A stretch of 64,000 nt of DNA, from assembly GCF_003176895.1 (NCBI RefSeq), contig NZ_QGTD01000008.1, positions 868,001 through 932,000 on the forward strand, written 5' to 3'. Position 1 is the first letter of the stretch, and every line of letters starts with the position of its first letter. The position numbers and the translations under genes are program-made. Below the pieces are notes generated by a model. That model was not told the origin of the DNA, made no database searches, and worked only from the letters and a program-made list of their open reading frames with translations. Shown here one piece after another: positions 17,797 to 25,453 of the stretch. The stretch is from Gracilibacillus dipsosauri. Its GTDB lineage: Bacteria; Bacillota; Bacilli; Bacillales; Amphibacillaceae.

Positions 17797-17829
17797 CGAA
17801 TATTAGTATTCGTCTATTCATGATATAAT
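17797..17829 (+). promoter_or_regulatory. Promoter and inverted repeat before the zinc-ribbon/HtrA pair
   Basis: TATAAT -10 at 17824-17829. CGAATA-TTAG-TATTCG, a perfect 6-bp inverted repeat at 17797-17812, covers the expected -35 position, where only a poor TATTAG is found. The combination suggests a regulated promoter. The repeat is two bases too wide for the Bacillus LexA box (CGAAC-N4-GTTCG). Confidence 0.45.
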
Positions 17830-17862
17830 ATAGCTAGATATTACAGAAAGTGAGCGATTCCC

Positions 17863-19026
17863 ATGGCATTTTGTCCATATTGTGGAAAGAAAGTACAACA
17901 AGACGAAAATTATTGTGCAAGTTGTGGAGAATCTCTTCCCCATGATTTACTTGATCGTGCTCCCAAGCGAAAAATAGCCAAAAGATTGATTTTTATTCCT
18001 ATATTGGTCACTTCTTTATGCTGTTGTTTTTTATTAGCGCTCTTTGCTTTTTATCAATATAACGAAGGTAAGGCTAAAACCTTATTTTCACAAGCGGAAG
18101 AGATGGCTTTAATTGGAGACTACGAGCAAGCAAGCCAATTATTAGAAGAATCCATCCAAGTGAAGGATAATTTCCCTGCAGCAAAAACTGCACTTCAATT
18201 TTTTAACAAGGTTTCCATTATTCAGGATAACTTTAAACAAGTAGAACAATTCAATCAAGACAATAAATATGACCAATCTTTAACCTTATTAAAACAAACG
18301 GAAAATGTCATGAGAAATTATACTGGTAGTTTAGTAGATCAATTAACAACTAAAACGAATGATCTAAGGACAGATACGATGACTCAACAAATTGCTTATC
18401 ATTTAAGTAATGATCCAGATATGGAGGATTTGAAAGCAATTATTTGGAAAGTGGATGGTATGGAGCATGATCGGGCCAAACAATTAGCAGAAACCGCTCG
18501 CCAAAACCTATCCTCTATAACGTACCAAAAAGCAACTTTATTACTAAAGGAAAAACAATTTAATCAGGCTATATCATTAATCGATGACACTTTAACGTAT
18601 GTAGATTCTTCTAAGCAATTAGAAAGCTTAAAGACTACGATTAATAAAGAAAAAACTGTATTTGAAACAGCACAACAAGAAAGGTTAGAACAAGCGATGA
18701 GCTTGGTAGAGGAGGAGAAAGAATTAAACCAGAATAATGCACTAAAAGAAATAGATTCAACTATTGACATACAAGGAGAAAAGGTAATGATCAAAGGCGA
18801 GTTGAAAAGTGTTGCAACCATACCTATTCACTCTATAAAAGTAGCGTATTCTCTTTACTCAGAAGACGAGAAAAAAATATTATCCAATGAAGTTTTTTTG
18901 ATTCCAGACACCTTGTATCCACAAGAAATTGGTCAGTTTGAATTCAGCCATTTCGATATTGAGAAACAGTATTTAAAAGACAAGCTTTCTCTAAAAATCG
19001 AAGAGATAACATGGTATCTTAACTAA
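17863..19026 (+). CDS. Zinc-ribbon membrane protein with TPR-like region
   Basis: 387 residues. A zinc ribbon (FCPYCGKK and NYCASCGE, about 3-23) precedes one transmembrane helix (about 40-66, containing four adjacent Cys/Leu-rich positions LCCCFLL). A long helical region with repeat-like periodicity follows (about 70-290; for example AEEMALIGDYEQASQLLEES and LLLKEKQFNQAISLIDDT). The C-terminal 100 residues are beta-rich. The topology suggests a cytosolic zinc ribbon and an extracellular helical body. It is followed 15 bases later by an HtrA-like protease with the same topology, so the two probably form one operon and may act on envelope proteins together. No named family recognised. Confidence 0.8.
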   Translation: MAFCPYCGKKVQQDENYCASCGESLPHDLLDRAPKRKIAKRLIFIPILVTSLCCCFLLALFAFYQYNEGKAKTLFSQAEEMALIGDYEQASQLLEESIQVKDNFPAAKTALQFFNKVSIIQDNFKQVEQFNQDNKYDQSLTLLKQTENVMRNYTGSLVDQLTTKTNDLRTDTMTQQIAYHLSNDPDMEDLKAIIWKVDGMEHDRAKQLAETARQNLSSITYQKATLLLKEKQFNQAISLIDDTLTYVDSSKQLESLKTTINKEKTVFETAQQERLEQAMSLVEEEKELNQNNALKEIDSTIDIQGEKVMIKGELKSVATIPIHSIKVAYSLYSEDEKKILSNEVFLIPDTLYPQEIGQFEFSHFDIEKQYLKDKLSLKIEEITWYLN

Positions 19027-19041
19027 CCTTGGAGGAACACT

Positions 19042-20172
19042 ATGAAAAATAAAACAAATCGATTAACTTTAATAATATCCTTCCTCATCTTACTAGCAAC
19101 GATTGCAGTAGCAGTATTCTGGATTATTAATCGCAATGGAGAACCTTTACAAGTAGAAAATAATTTAGTAACAAATGTTTCTAGTGAAAATAACCACACT
19201 AATCTAAAATCCATTATTCATAATGCTCAAAAAGCAATTGTACAAATCCAAACGAATAGTGGTGTGAGTCAGAAAACAGGCTCAGGATTCATCTTTAATT
19301 CTAAAGGGGATATCGTAACAAATGCACATGTTGTAGAAGATGCCGATAGTATTATCGTAAGTCTCTCTAATACGCAAAAATACCCCGCGGCCTTAGTAGC
19401 CATTGGAGAAAAAGAAGATATTGCCATCATCCGTGTTCCTGAGCTAAAATATCTAGATCCACTACCATATGAAGAAGATTATCAAGCTGAAATTGGTGAT
19501 GAGATCATTGCAATTGGGAGTCCAGTAGGAATTCAGAATACTGTATCGCTTGGATTAATTGTTGGGACTGACCGATCTTTTACAATTGAGCAGTTTCAGT
19601 ATGACCATGTCTATCAAATCTCAGCTAATATTACTCATGGCAATAGTGGTGGGCCATTGATTCTCCGAAAAAACGGTAAGGTGATTGGAATTAATTCTGC
19701 CGGAATAGATGACACAGATATTGGTTTTAGTATTCCGATGAATAACGTTTTTAAGCAATTAAAAGATTGGACTGAATCCGTGGATGAGGAGAAATTAGAT
19801 TACCAAATGCCAACTACTGCTACGATCAATCAAGAAAAATTTAAAGAGGATGCCAAGTATATTACGGAGTATTTCTTCGATAGTATTAACCTTAGAGATT
19901 ATATTAATGCCTATACGTTACTTGATAGTGATTTACAATCCAAAGTAACTTACACGAAATTTAGGGAAGCATTCTCACCTATTGTTAAATTAAATGTAAA
20001 TGAAGTACTTATAGAAGACCGAAATGAAGAACAATTGAAAATTGTGGCAAAATTAGAAATCACTACAAGAGATAAATCATATAATGAGAAGAAAGAAACT
20101 CATGACTATCCCTTAATAATTGGTCTTGAAAATGATCAAATAAAGATCTTAAAATATGGCGATGATAGGTAA
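19042..20172 (+). CDS. Membrane-anchored HtrA-like serine protease without PDZ
   Basis: 376 residues. An N-terminal anchor (about 8-29) precedes a trypsin-fold S1C protease domain (about 55-255). The triad is complete: H96 in TNAHVV, D126 in EDIAIIRV, S202 in HGNSGGPL. Unlike HtrA/HtrB/YyxA of Bacillus there is no PDZ domain. Instead residues about 265-376 form an alpha/beta unit of NTF2-like pattern (EYFFDSINLRDYINAYTLL). GGAGG lies 9 bases before ATG. Probable role is extracytoplasmic protein quality control or regulated cleavage with the neighbouring zinc-ribbon protein; the substrate is unknown. Confidence 0.85.
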   Translation: MKNKTNRLTLIISFLILLATIAVAVFWIINRNGEPLQVENNLVTNVSSENNHTNLKSIIHNAQKAIVQIQTNSGVSQKTGSGFIFNSKGDIVTNAHVVEDADSIIVSLSNTQKYPAALVAIGEKEDIAIIRVPELKYLDPLPYEEDYQAEIGDEIIAIGSPVGIQNTVSLGLIVGTDRSFTIEQFQYDHVYQISANITHGNSGGPLILRKNGKVIGINSAGIDDTDIGFSIPMNNVFKQLKDWTESVDEEKLDYQMPTTATINQEKFKEDAKYITEYFFDSINLRDYINAYTLLDSDLQSKVTYTKFREAFSPIVKLNVNEVLIEDRNEEQLKIVAKLEITTRDKSYNEKKETHDYPLIIGLENDQIKILKYGDDR

Positions 20173-20180
20173 AGTTAATT

Positions 20181-20218
20181 AAAAAGAGATCCCATTTATT
20201 CAAATAGGATCTCTTTTT
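20181..20218. terminator. Bidirectional terminator after the protease gene
   Basis: 12-bp perfect stem AAAAAGAGATCC/GGATCTCTTTTT, 14-base loop, T-run on both strands. It overlaps the end of the convergent minus-strand gene. Confidence 0.9.
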
Positions 20219-20642
20219 CTGTTTTGATATTAATCCATTTTCCTTCCATCATAAACTGGGTGTGAATATACAGTCGATGGCTTCCTTTTTCCAAATTTTC
20301 TAAGTGTAAGGGTTCTAATGGATTATATTGATTTCCTGGCCTTAACACCATGTTGCGATGGCTTCCTGTGAAGACAGCATTGTCCTTATCTATTGTAATT
20401 TGTGTTAATGGGGTACGGTGCTTTATTTCGACCATTTCATCTCCGATATATTCCAATGATCTCAGCACTTGAAATCCATCTTCCGTATCTTCCACTCGAA
20501 TATGTATAATAAAATCCTGATATTGTTCTTTTATTTGTACCGTTTCTACTAATGATGCCTCAGAGCCTCTTATCAAAAAAATCGTAATGATCAATCCAAT
20601 AGCAATAAATAAAATAATGACGATTAGAGGTTTCTTCTTCAC
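20196..20642 (-). CDS. Membrane-anchored hypothetical protein
   Basis: 148 residues: basic start, one transmembrane helix (about 5-23), then a beta-rich extracellular domain of about 120 residues (VRVEDTEDGFQVLRSLEYIGDE region) with no cysteines. I do not recognise the family. The beta pattern with alternating charged and hydrophobic residues recalls a small immunoglobulin-like or BsuPI-like fold, which is only an impression. Monocistronic, convergent with the protease gene. Confidence 0.75.
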   Translation of the reverse strand: MKKKPLIVIILFIAIGLIITIFLIRGSEASLVETVQIKEQYQDFIIHIRVEDTEDGFQVLRSLEYIGDEMVEIKHRTPLTQITIDKDNAVFTGSHRNMVLRPGNQYNPLEPLHLENLEKGSHRLYIHTQFMMEGKWINIKTEKEILFE

Positions 20643-20775
20643 TTCGTCACCCCTCCCCCAAACTTTCCTACATATATTGACGAATTTCGATGTTAAAAAG
20701 TTTCATTTTATTTGCAAAAATTGGATTATTTCATATCTATTCACATTATTAAAGTTTTTCTCATCAAAAAATAAT

Positions 20776-20804
20776 GCATATTTTTATCAAATTATTGCAA
20801 GATA
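20776..20804 (+). promoter_or_regulatory. Candidate sigma-G promoter of the spoVA-type operon
   Basis: GCATA (20776-20780), 17-base spacer, CAAGATA (20798-20804), against the sigma-G consensus gnATR-N17/18-CATnnTA: one mismatch in the -10. It lies about 55 bases before the lipoprotein start. SpoVA genes are forespore genes in Bacillus, which makes the match plausible. Confidence 0.45.
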
Positions 20805-20858
20805 TTGAAGAGTTAAAAATCTTGCCATAACTATTTTGGATTGGAAGGAAGTAAGCTA

Positions 20859-21320
20859 ATGCATTATGTTAAATTTCTCATAATCCTAGTCTTAGTAAGT
20901 CCTTTATTTGTGAGCTGTAATACTAATGATCAGCATACAGAACAGAACGATACCAACATGGATGAAACCAAACAATTGTCTACATCCGATCAATTACAAC
21001 CATATGAAATTCCTCCTGTTGCTCAACAAGTTCTTGATGAAAATGCAGATGTCATTCATCAATATAAGGCCGTTTCCCTTGAAAAAGATCTCTTTATTGC
21101 CATAGAGGTGAAGAGCCTACGCCAAGGAAAGGAACAAGACATTGCTAAAAAAATCCAAAAGCAAATAAAGGATAAATTAAAAGGAAAAAAAGTAAACGTG
21201 ACATCTGATCAAAAGTTTTTTATCGAAATCTCTAAAACACAGGAAAATGGTATGAACGATAAAGAGAAACTGAAAAAAAAGCTAAAAAAATGGAAAAAAT
21301 TAATAAAGGATAAAGCATAA
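20859..21320 (+). CDS. YhcN/YlaJ-like sporulation lipoprotein
   Basis: 153 residues from ATG at 20859 (GGAAGGAAG 7 bases upstream; a TTG 18 bases earlier is inside the ribosome site and rejected). Lipoprotein signal with lipobox FVSC (Cys18). A polar linker follows, then a domain of about 100 residues ending in a very Lys-rich tail (KKKLKKWKKLIKDK). This matches the YhcN/YlaJ spore-germination lipoprotein pattern. It heads an operon with spoVAC, spoVAD and spoVAEb, 13 bases before spoVAC. The same gene order is known from the mobile spoVA2 (spoVA-2mob) operons linked to spore heat resistance. Confidence 0.75.
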   Translation: MHYVKFLIILVLVSPLFVSCNTNDQHTEQNDTNMDETKQLSTSDQLQPYEIPPVAQQVLDENADVIHQYKAVSLEKDLFIAIEVKSLRQGKEQDIAKKIQKQIKDKLKGKKVNVTSDQKFFIEISKTQENGMNDKEKLKKKLKKWKKLIKDKA

Positions 21321-21333
21321 TGGTGGTGAAAAA

Positions 21334-21786
21334 ATGAGTAATGACCCTATTTATCAATCACAGGAAAAGAATGCAGAACCAAAGCGACCTATTTTTAAAA
21401 ATTGTTTAAAAGCTTTTCTGATTGGTGGTCTCATCTGTGTTATCGGACAAGCAATTTCCACCTTTTACATGTATTACTTTGACTTCACTGAGCAAACAGT
21501 TGGAAACCCAACAACCGCTACATTAATTTTTATAACGATGTTGTTGACTGGCTTTGGGGTTTATGATCGTATTGCTCAATTTGCAGGGGCAGGGACGGCT
21601 GTACCTGTTACAGGATTTGGTAATGCGGTCATCTCGGCAGCTATCGAGCACCGAACAGAAGGATTCGTGCAAGGTGTCGGAGGTAATATGTTTAAACTTG
21701 CAGGTTCTGTTATTCTGTTCGGAGTATTCTCCGCCTTCCTTGTCGCACTGATTAAAACAATTTTTTCTTATTTGGGAGGGTCTTAA
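21334..21786 (+). CDS. spoVAC: Stage V sporulation protein AC
   Basis: 150 residues, normal length for SpoVAC. A polar N-terminus is followed by about four hydrophobic segments (roughly 27-48, 63-80, 85-105 and 120-146), and the conserved core FAGAGTAVPVTGFGNAV is at about 83-99. SpoVAC forms a mechanosensitive channel in the spore inner membrane used for dipicolinic acid passage. Its stop is immediately followed by the spoVAD ATG. Here it sits in a shortened operon lacking spoVAA, spoVAB, spoVAEa and spoVAF. Confidence 0.94.
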   Translation: MSNDPIYQSQEKNAEPKRPIFKNCLKAFLIGGLICVIGQAISTFYMYYFDFTEQTVGNPTTATLIFITMLLTGFGVYDRIAQFAGAGTAVPVTGFGNAVISAAIEHRTEGFVQGVGGNMFKLAGSVILFGVFSAFLVALIKTIFSYLGGS

Positions 21787-22791
21787 ATGTTACAAGGTAA
21801 AGCAACTTGGAATTTTCAAAACCCTGCCACCATTATTTCAAATGGTACAGTGGGAGGCCCATTTGAAAAGCAAGGAAATATTAACAAGGATTTTGATTCC
21901 TTTTTTAGTGATCAATGGATGAAAGAAAAATCCTTTGAACAAGCACACCGTCTCTTAATCGAAGAAGCCAGTGATATTGCCTTAAAAAAAGCAAATTTGA
22001 AAACATCGGATATTCATTTTTTTCTCCATGGTGATTTGATTAACCAAATTACTCCGACTAGCTTTGCAGCGAGGTCTTTAGAAATACCTTATATAGGCTT
22101 GTTTAGTGCATGTGCAACCTCAATGGAAGGTTTGGCACTATCCGCACTACTAACTAGTGGAGGATATGCGGAAAAGGTTTTAACAGGCGCTGCTAGTCAC
22201 AATTCTGCAGTAGAAAAGCAATTTCGCTATCCTACCGAATATGGTTCTCAAAAACCAGATACTTCCCAATGGACGGTTACAGGTGCTGGTGTGGCCATTG
22301 TAGCAAGTAAAGGTGAAGGACCAAAAATTACGTCTGCCACAATTGGCAAGGTTGTAGACAAAGGCTTAACAGATCCATTTAATATGGGGGGAGCCATGGC
22401 TCCTGCGGCCTTCGATACCATTTCTCAACACTTACAGGATCGAAATATAGATATTAATTACTATGATTACATTTTAACAGGGGACTTAGCAAAAATCGGC
22501 AGACGGGTGTGCCTAGACTTATTGAAGGAAAATAACTTTCAAGTAGTAGAGGAAAAATTCATTGATTGCGGATTAACTATATATAATAAGGATCAGCCAG
22601 TTTTTGCTGGAGCAAGTGGACCTGCATGCTCTGCGATCGTCACCTACGGCCATTTCTTGAAAAAGTTAAGGAATAAAGAGTGCAATCGCATCTTAGTAGT
22701 GGCGACTGGTGCACTCTTATCCCCGCTAACCGTACAACAAAAACAGTCAATCCCGTGTATTGCACATGCTGTATCCATTGAAAATAATTAG
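21787..22791 (+). CDS. spoVAD: Stage V sporulation protein AD
   Basis: 334 residues, thiolase/KAS-III fold as in SpoVAD, the soluble dipicolinic-acid-binding component at the spore inner membrane. Recognisable blocks are TWNFQNPATIISNGTVGGPFE at the start, FSACATSMEG (about 108-117, the position of the thiolase cysteine), GAASHNSAVEKQFRYPTEYG, and MGGAMAPAAFDT. GGGAGGG lies 8 bases before ATG. Operon with spoVAC and spoVAEb. The cysteine in ACATSMEG is conserved, although SpoVAD is not known to act as an enzyme. Confidence 0.95.
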   Translation: MLQGKATWNFQNPATIISNGTVGGPFEKQGNINKDFDSFFSDQWMKEKSFEQAHRLLIEEASDIALKKANLKTSDIHFFLHGDLINQITPTSFAARSLEIPYIGLFSACATSMEGLALSALLTSGGYAEKVLTGAASHNSAVEKQFRYPTEYGSQKPDTSQWTVTGAGVAIVASKGEGPKITSATIGKVVDKGLTDPFNMGGAMAPAAFDTISQHLQDRNIDINYYDYILTGDLAKIGRRVCLDLLKENNFQVVEEKFIDCGLTIYNKDQPVFAGASGPACSAIVTYGHFLKKLRNKECNRILVVATGALLSPLTVQQKQSIPCIAHAVSIENN

Positions 22792-22801
22792 AAACAGAAT
22801 G

Positions 22802-22831
22802 CCATCAGTTAGAGCATTATCCAACTGATGG
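22802..22831 (+). other. Intercistronic hairpin between spoVAD and spoVAEb
   Basis: Perfect 9-bp stem CCATCAGTT/AACTGATGG, 12-base loop, no T-run. Probably an mRNA stability or processing structure rather than a terminator. Confidence 0.5.
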
Positions 22832-22874
22832 TTAAGAAAAACTTCATGATGGAAAGTAGAGGTGATCATTAAGC

Positions 22875-23225
22875 ATGGTATTTCTCTGGTCATTTATTGT
22901 TGGAGGTCTTATATGTGTGATTGGTCAATTATTATTTGATGTTGCTAAATTAACACCTGGTCATACATTAAGCTTATTAGTAGTAGCTGGAGCCATCTTA
23001 GATGGTTTTGGTCTTTATGAACCTTTAATTGATTTTGCAGGAGCTGGTGCGACAGTCCCTATCACAAGCTTTGGTAATTCATTAGTTCATGGAGCATTAG
23101 AAGAGGTAGAGAAGCATGGAATTATTGGGGTCGTTACAGGAATGTTTGAAGTGACAAGTGCTGGTATTTCTGCTGCTATTATTTTTGGTATGATCGGTGC
23201 TATCTTCTTTAAACCAAAAGGATAA
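22875..23225 (+). CDS. spoVAE: Stage V sporulation protein AEb
   Basis: 116 residues, nearly all hydrophobic: the small SpoVAEb subunit of the dipicolinic acid channel. It shares the [17 protein letters not shown] core with SpoVAC, to which it is related. GAGGTGAT lies 9 bases before ATG. An 83-base gap with a hairpin separates it from spoVAD. No spoVAEa or spoVAF follows; instead a strong terminator. Confidence 0.93.
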   Translation: MVFLWSFIVGGLICVIGQLLFDVAKLTPGHTLSLLVVAGAILDGFGLYEPLIDFAGAGATVPITSFGNSLVHGALEEVEKHGIIGVVTGMFEVTSAGISAAIIFGMIGAIFFKPKG

Positions 23226-23261
23226 CCCTCCCCTTCCGTTACTTTTGGGGAGGGTTATCCT
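23219..23261. terminator. Bidirectional terminator, spoVA operon / oxidoreductase gene
   Basis: 15-bp perfect GC-rich stem (AGGATAACCCTCCCC with its complement), 13-base loop. The T-run is on the minus strand (TTTTGGTTT); the + side has none, but convergence of the genes supports use in both directions. Confidence 0.82.
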
Positions 23262-23269
23262 AAGAATTG

Positions 23270-24250
23270 TTACTCAAATGTAATCGCAATTTTACCAAGC
23301 TGCTTCTGCTTATCTAAATAAGCAAATGCTTGATCGATTTCTTTAAAAGGAAATGACTTATCCAATAATGGTCTAATCTGATGCTTTTCGATAAAATTTA
23401 GCATTTCTCTTAATTCCTCCCTAGAACCCATCGTGGAACCAATTAATTGGTATTGACCATAAAAAAATTCACGCAAATTTAAAGTCATTTTATCTTCCGT
23501 TGAAGATCCGAATGTTACGATACGTCCACCTTTCTTAAGTACGTTTAATGAACGATTAAAGGTTGCGCCACCAATACTTTCTATCACAAGATCTATCTCT
23601 TCCTTCTCGAGTAATTTCTCCCAATCATCATCGGTTAACAAAGCACGATCAAAGCCTAGTACTTCCGCTTCCTTCAACTTATTTTTATCCCGTGAAGTCG
23701 TAATCACTCTTGCACCTATTGCTTTTGCTAATTGAATAATAAAGGAATTTACCCCACTCCCAACACCTGGGATAAACAGCGTTTGTCCTGATTTTATTTC
23801 ACCTTGGGTAAACAACGCTCGAAATCCTGTTATACCAGAAAGACATAGTACCCCCGCTTCTTCCCATGTTAAATAGTTAGGCTTAGGCTCTGCGAAATCT
23901 TCAGAGATGATAATATATTCTGCAAAAGTACCAGAAAAAGGAGCTCCAACGATTTCAAATTCTGCGGGTGGGGCTGCACTCTTTTCATACCAATTTAAGC
24001 TTGGATTAATCATTACTTCATCGCCAACCTGAAATCGTGTAACTTCTGTCCCAATCTGATCCACGATGCCTGCCCCATCAGAGCCCAATATGTAAGCATC
24101 TGTGTTATTGGCAAACCTTTCTTTGATCATTAAATCTCGATGATTAAGTCCAGCACTTGTTAGTTTAATTTTAATTTGTTTATTTCCAAGTCTTGGATTG
24201 TTAACTGAAATAAATTGATAGCTACCATTTTTCACTACATATGCTTTCAT
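23270..24250 (-). CDS. MDR-family NADPH:quinone oxidoreductase / alcohol dehydrogenase
   Basis: 326 residues, medium-chain dehydrogenase/reductase. The GroES-like domain runs to about 130 with GLNHRDLMIKERF and GSDGAGIVDQIG. The Rossmann domain has FIPGVGSGVNSFIIQLAKA as the nucleotide-binding loop. Structural-zinc cysteines are absent; the catalytic-zinc pattern is incomplete, so a zinc-free quinone-oxidoreductase type (B. subtilis YogA-like) is likely. It follows the DUF6884-type gene by 4 bases and is probably co-transcribed. Substrate not predictable. Confidence 0.82.
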   Translation of the reverse strand: MKAYVVKNGSYQFISVNNPRLGNKQIKIKLTSAGLNHRDLMIKERFANNTDAYILGSDGAGIVDQIGTEVTRFQVGDEVMINPSLNWYEKSAAPPAEFEIVGAPFSGTFAEYIIISEDFAEPKPNYLTWEEAGVLCLSGITGFRALFTQGEIKSGQTLFIPGVGSGVNSFIIQLAKAIGARVITTSRDKNKLKEAEVLGFDRALLTDDDWEKLLEKEEIDLVIESIGGATFNRSLNVLKKGGRIVTFGSSTEDKMTLNLREFFYGQYQLIGSTMGSREELREMLNFIEKHQIRPLLDKSFPFKEIDQAFAYLDKQKQLGKIAITFE

Positions 24251-24254
24251 TTCA

Positions 24255-24722
24255 TCACTCCATTTCTGTATGCAAAATTTGTTTATTATCTAGACTGTCC
24301 TTTAATAATTTTTGCATCTCCCCTATTCCTCTTGTTCCCAATAGTGGAAATTCTATCTTGTTGGCATAAGAAAAAGCCTGATTGATGATTGGCTGATATT
24401 TCTTTCCGGTCAATACAACGATATGTTGATAATTTTCTAAACCTTTCCTCTTCAGTTGTTCTTTAAGCGTATCCACACTTACCACACTTCTATGATTAAG
24501 GTGAAATGTTAAATCATAATTACCTGGAACCATATCTGTTGGTAATAAGAAACCATGTTTAGCAGAGAGCGTCACCCAGCAGTCAAAATGTCTCTTTGCA
24601 TAACGCATACATAAATTGTGAAATGTTCCGATATAAGCATTCTCTGCCATTATTGCCCCTAGGTTCGGATGTTTATCCCAAATTTTTCTTTTTCCACAAG
24701 GAATAATACATAATGCATCCAT
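24255..24722 (-). CDS. DUF6884-type protein
   Basis: 155 residues, opening MDALCIIPCGKRKIW. The PCGxxK start, VTLSAKHGFLLP in the middle and VVLTGKKYQPII later are the pattern of proteins annotated DUF6884, distantly reminiscent of YaaA-like or TGT-related folds. Members are found on chromosomes and in phages and have no settled function. Strong ribosome site GGAGGGGG. First of two genes with an MDR oxidoreductase. The family name is from memory and should be checked by profile search. Confidence 0.65.
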   Translation of the reverse strand: MDALCIIPCGKRKIWDKHPNLGAIMAENAYIGTFHNLCMRYAKRHFDCWVTLSAKHGFLLPTDMVPGNYDLTFHLNHRSVVSVDTLKEQLKRKGLENYQHIVVLTGKKYQPIINQAFSYANKIEFPLLGTRGIGEMQKLLKDSLDNKQILHTEME

Positions 24723-24889
24723 TTATAGCCCCCTCCTCCCTTTCATTATAATGGAAGAACAGATCATACCCAAGCTATATCCTCGTTTGTTTTCATTCTA
24801 CAATTATTTTTCTGTTTTCATATCTTGTATTGTTTTGATTAAAAAATAGGCAAAAAAATTTCATAGTAGAATTTGTGATGAATAATGGA

Positions 24890-24904
24890 TTGTAATCGCT
24901 TACT
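24890..24904. promoter_or_regulatory. CcpA cre site upstream of ilvB
   Basis: TTGTAATCGCTTACT fits every position of the cre consensus WTGNAANCGNWNNCW. Its centre lies about 88 bases upstream of the start expected from the promoter at 24950. In B. subtilis a cre at a comparable distance lets CcpA activate ilv-leu, so activation rather than repression is inferred. Confidence 0.8.
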
Positions 24905-24922
24905 AACAGAGTGTTAATTTTG

Positions 24923-24937
24923 AAAAGTCAGAAAATT
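24923..24937. promoter_or_regulatory. CodY-like box upstream of ilvB
   Basis: AAAAGTCAGAAAATT matches the CodY consensus AATTTTCWGAAAATT with three mismatches, all in the left arm. It lies between the cre and the -35 box. CodY represses ilv-leu in B. subtilis when branched-chain amino acids are plentiful. Confidence 0.5.
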
Positions 24938-24949
24938 ATTAAAAAACGG

Positions 24950-24978
24950 TTGACCAAACGCTCAAATGGTTGTATTAT
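24950..24978 (+). promoter_or_regulatory. Main candidate promoter of ilvB-leuD
   Basis: TTGACC (24950-24955), 17-base spacer, TATTAT (24973-24978). It would give a leader of about 470 bases before ilvB, similar in size to the B. subtilis ilvB leader, and places the cre and CodY-like box in workable positions. Confidence 0.65.
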
Positions 24979-25026
24979 TGTCGTCAATCAGATATTTATC
25001 AAATGTACTTTTTATACAAAAATCCA

Positions 25027-25055
25027 TGGACAGGATAGTATGTTTCGTATAGTAT
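25027..25055 (+). promoter_or_regulatory. Second candidate promoter, close to the T-box
   Basis: TGGACA (25027-25032), 17-base spacer, TAGTAT (25050-25055). It would start transcription about 20 bases before T-box stem I. It may be an alternative to, or act with, the promoter at 24950. Confidence 0.4.
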
Positions 25056-25084
25056 AGAAGATAATGATTATCATATAGAAAACG

Positions 25085-25387
25085 ATGAAGGGAATAAAAG
25101 TGAAGGAAATTGTATTTCTAGAGAGCCAAGGTTGCTGGAAGCTTGGTAATACACCCTACACTGACTACTCATCCCTGAGTGTTAAACTGAAAAGTATGGA
25201 GCTTAGTAGGTTTAGCCAGGTGTGAACGCACCTGTTACCAAAATGAAGCTATTTGTTTAGCTTCATAAGGCAATATTTGTAAGAATATTGTGAAGCAGGG
25301 TGGTACCGTGAAAAGAAGGCCTTTTCTCCCTTGTTTATTTGTTAGTAATTTTAGCAATGAACAAGATAGAAATAGGCCTTTTTTTAA
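25085..25387 (+). promoter_or_regulatory. Leucine-type T-box riboswitch of ilv-leu
   Basis: The T-box sequence AGGGTGGTACCGTG is at 25297-25310. It is followed by a terminator whose arms are AAAAGAAGGCC (25311-25321) and GGCCTTTTTTT (25375-25385). Stem I begins near 25085. In its specifier loop the codon CUC (25168-25170) is followed by A, flanked by CACU and UCCCU pairing partners. CUC reads leucine, so uncharged tRNA-Leu should promote readthrough into ilvBHC-leuABCD. The specifier was placed by hand folding. Confidence 0.92.
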
Positions 25388-25453
25388 TATACTTTCGTTT
25401 GATGTTATGATGATGAATTATGCGATTCAAGGTAATTTATAGGAGGGATTAAA

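Noticed and set aside
17797-17812. LexA (SOS) box before the zinc-ribbon gene
   Set aside because: The repeat CGAATA-N4-TATTCG is two bases wider than the CGAAC-N4-GTTCG Bacillus box and lacks the C/G positions.
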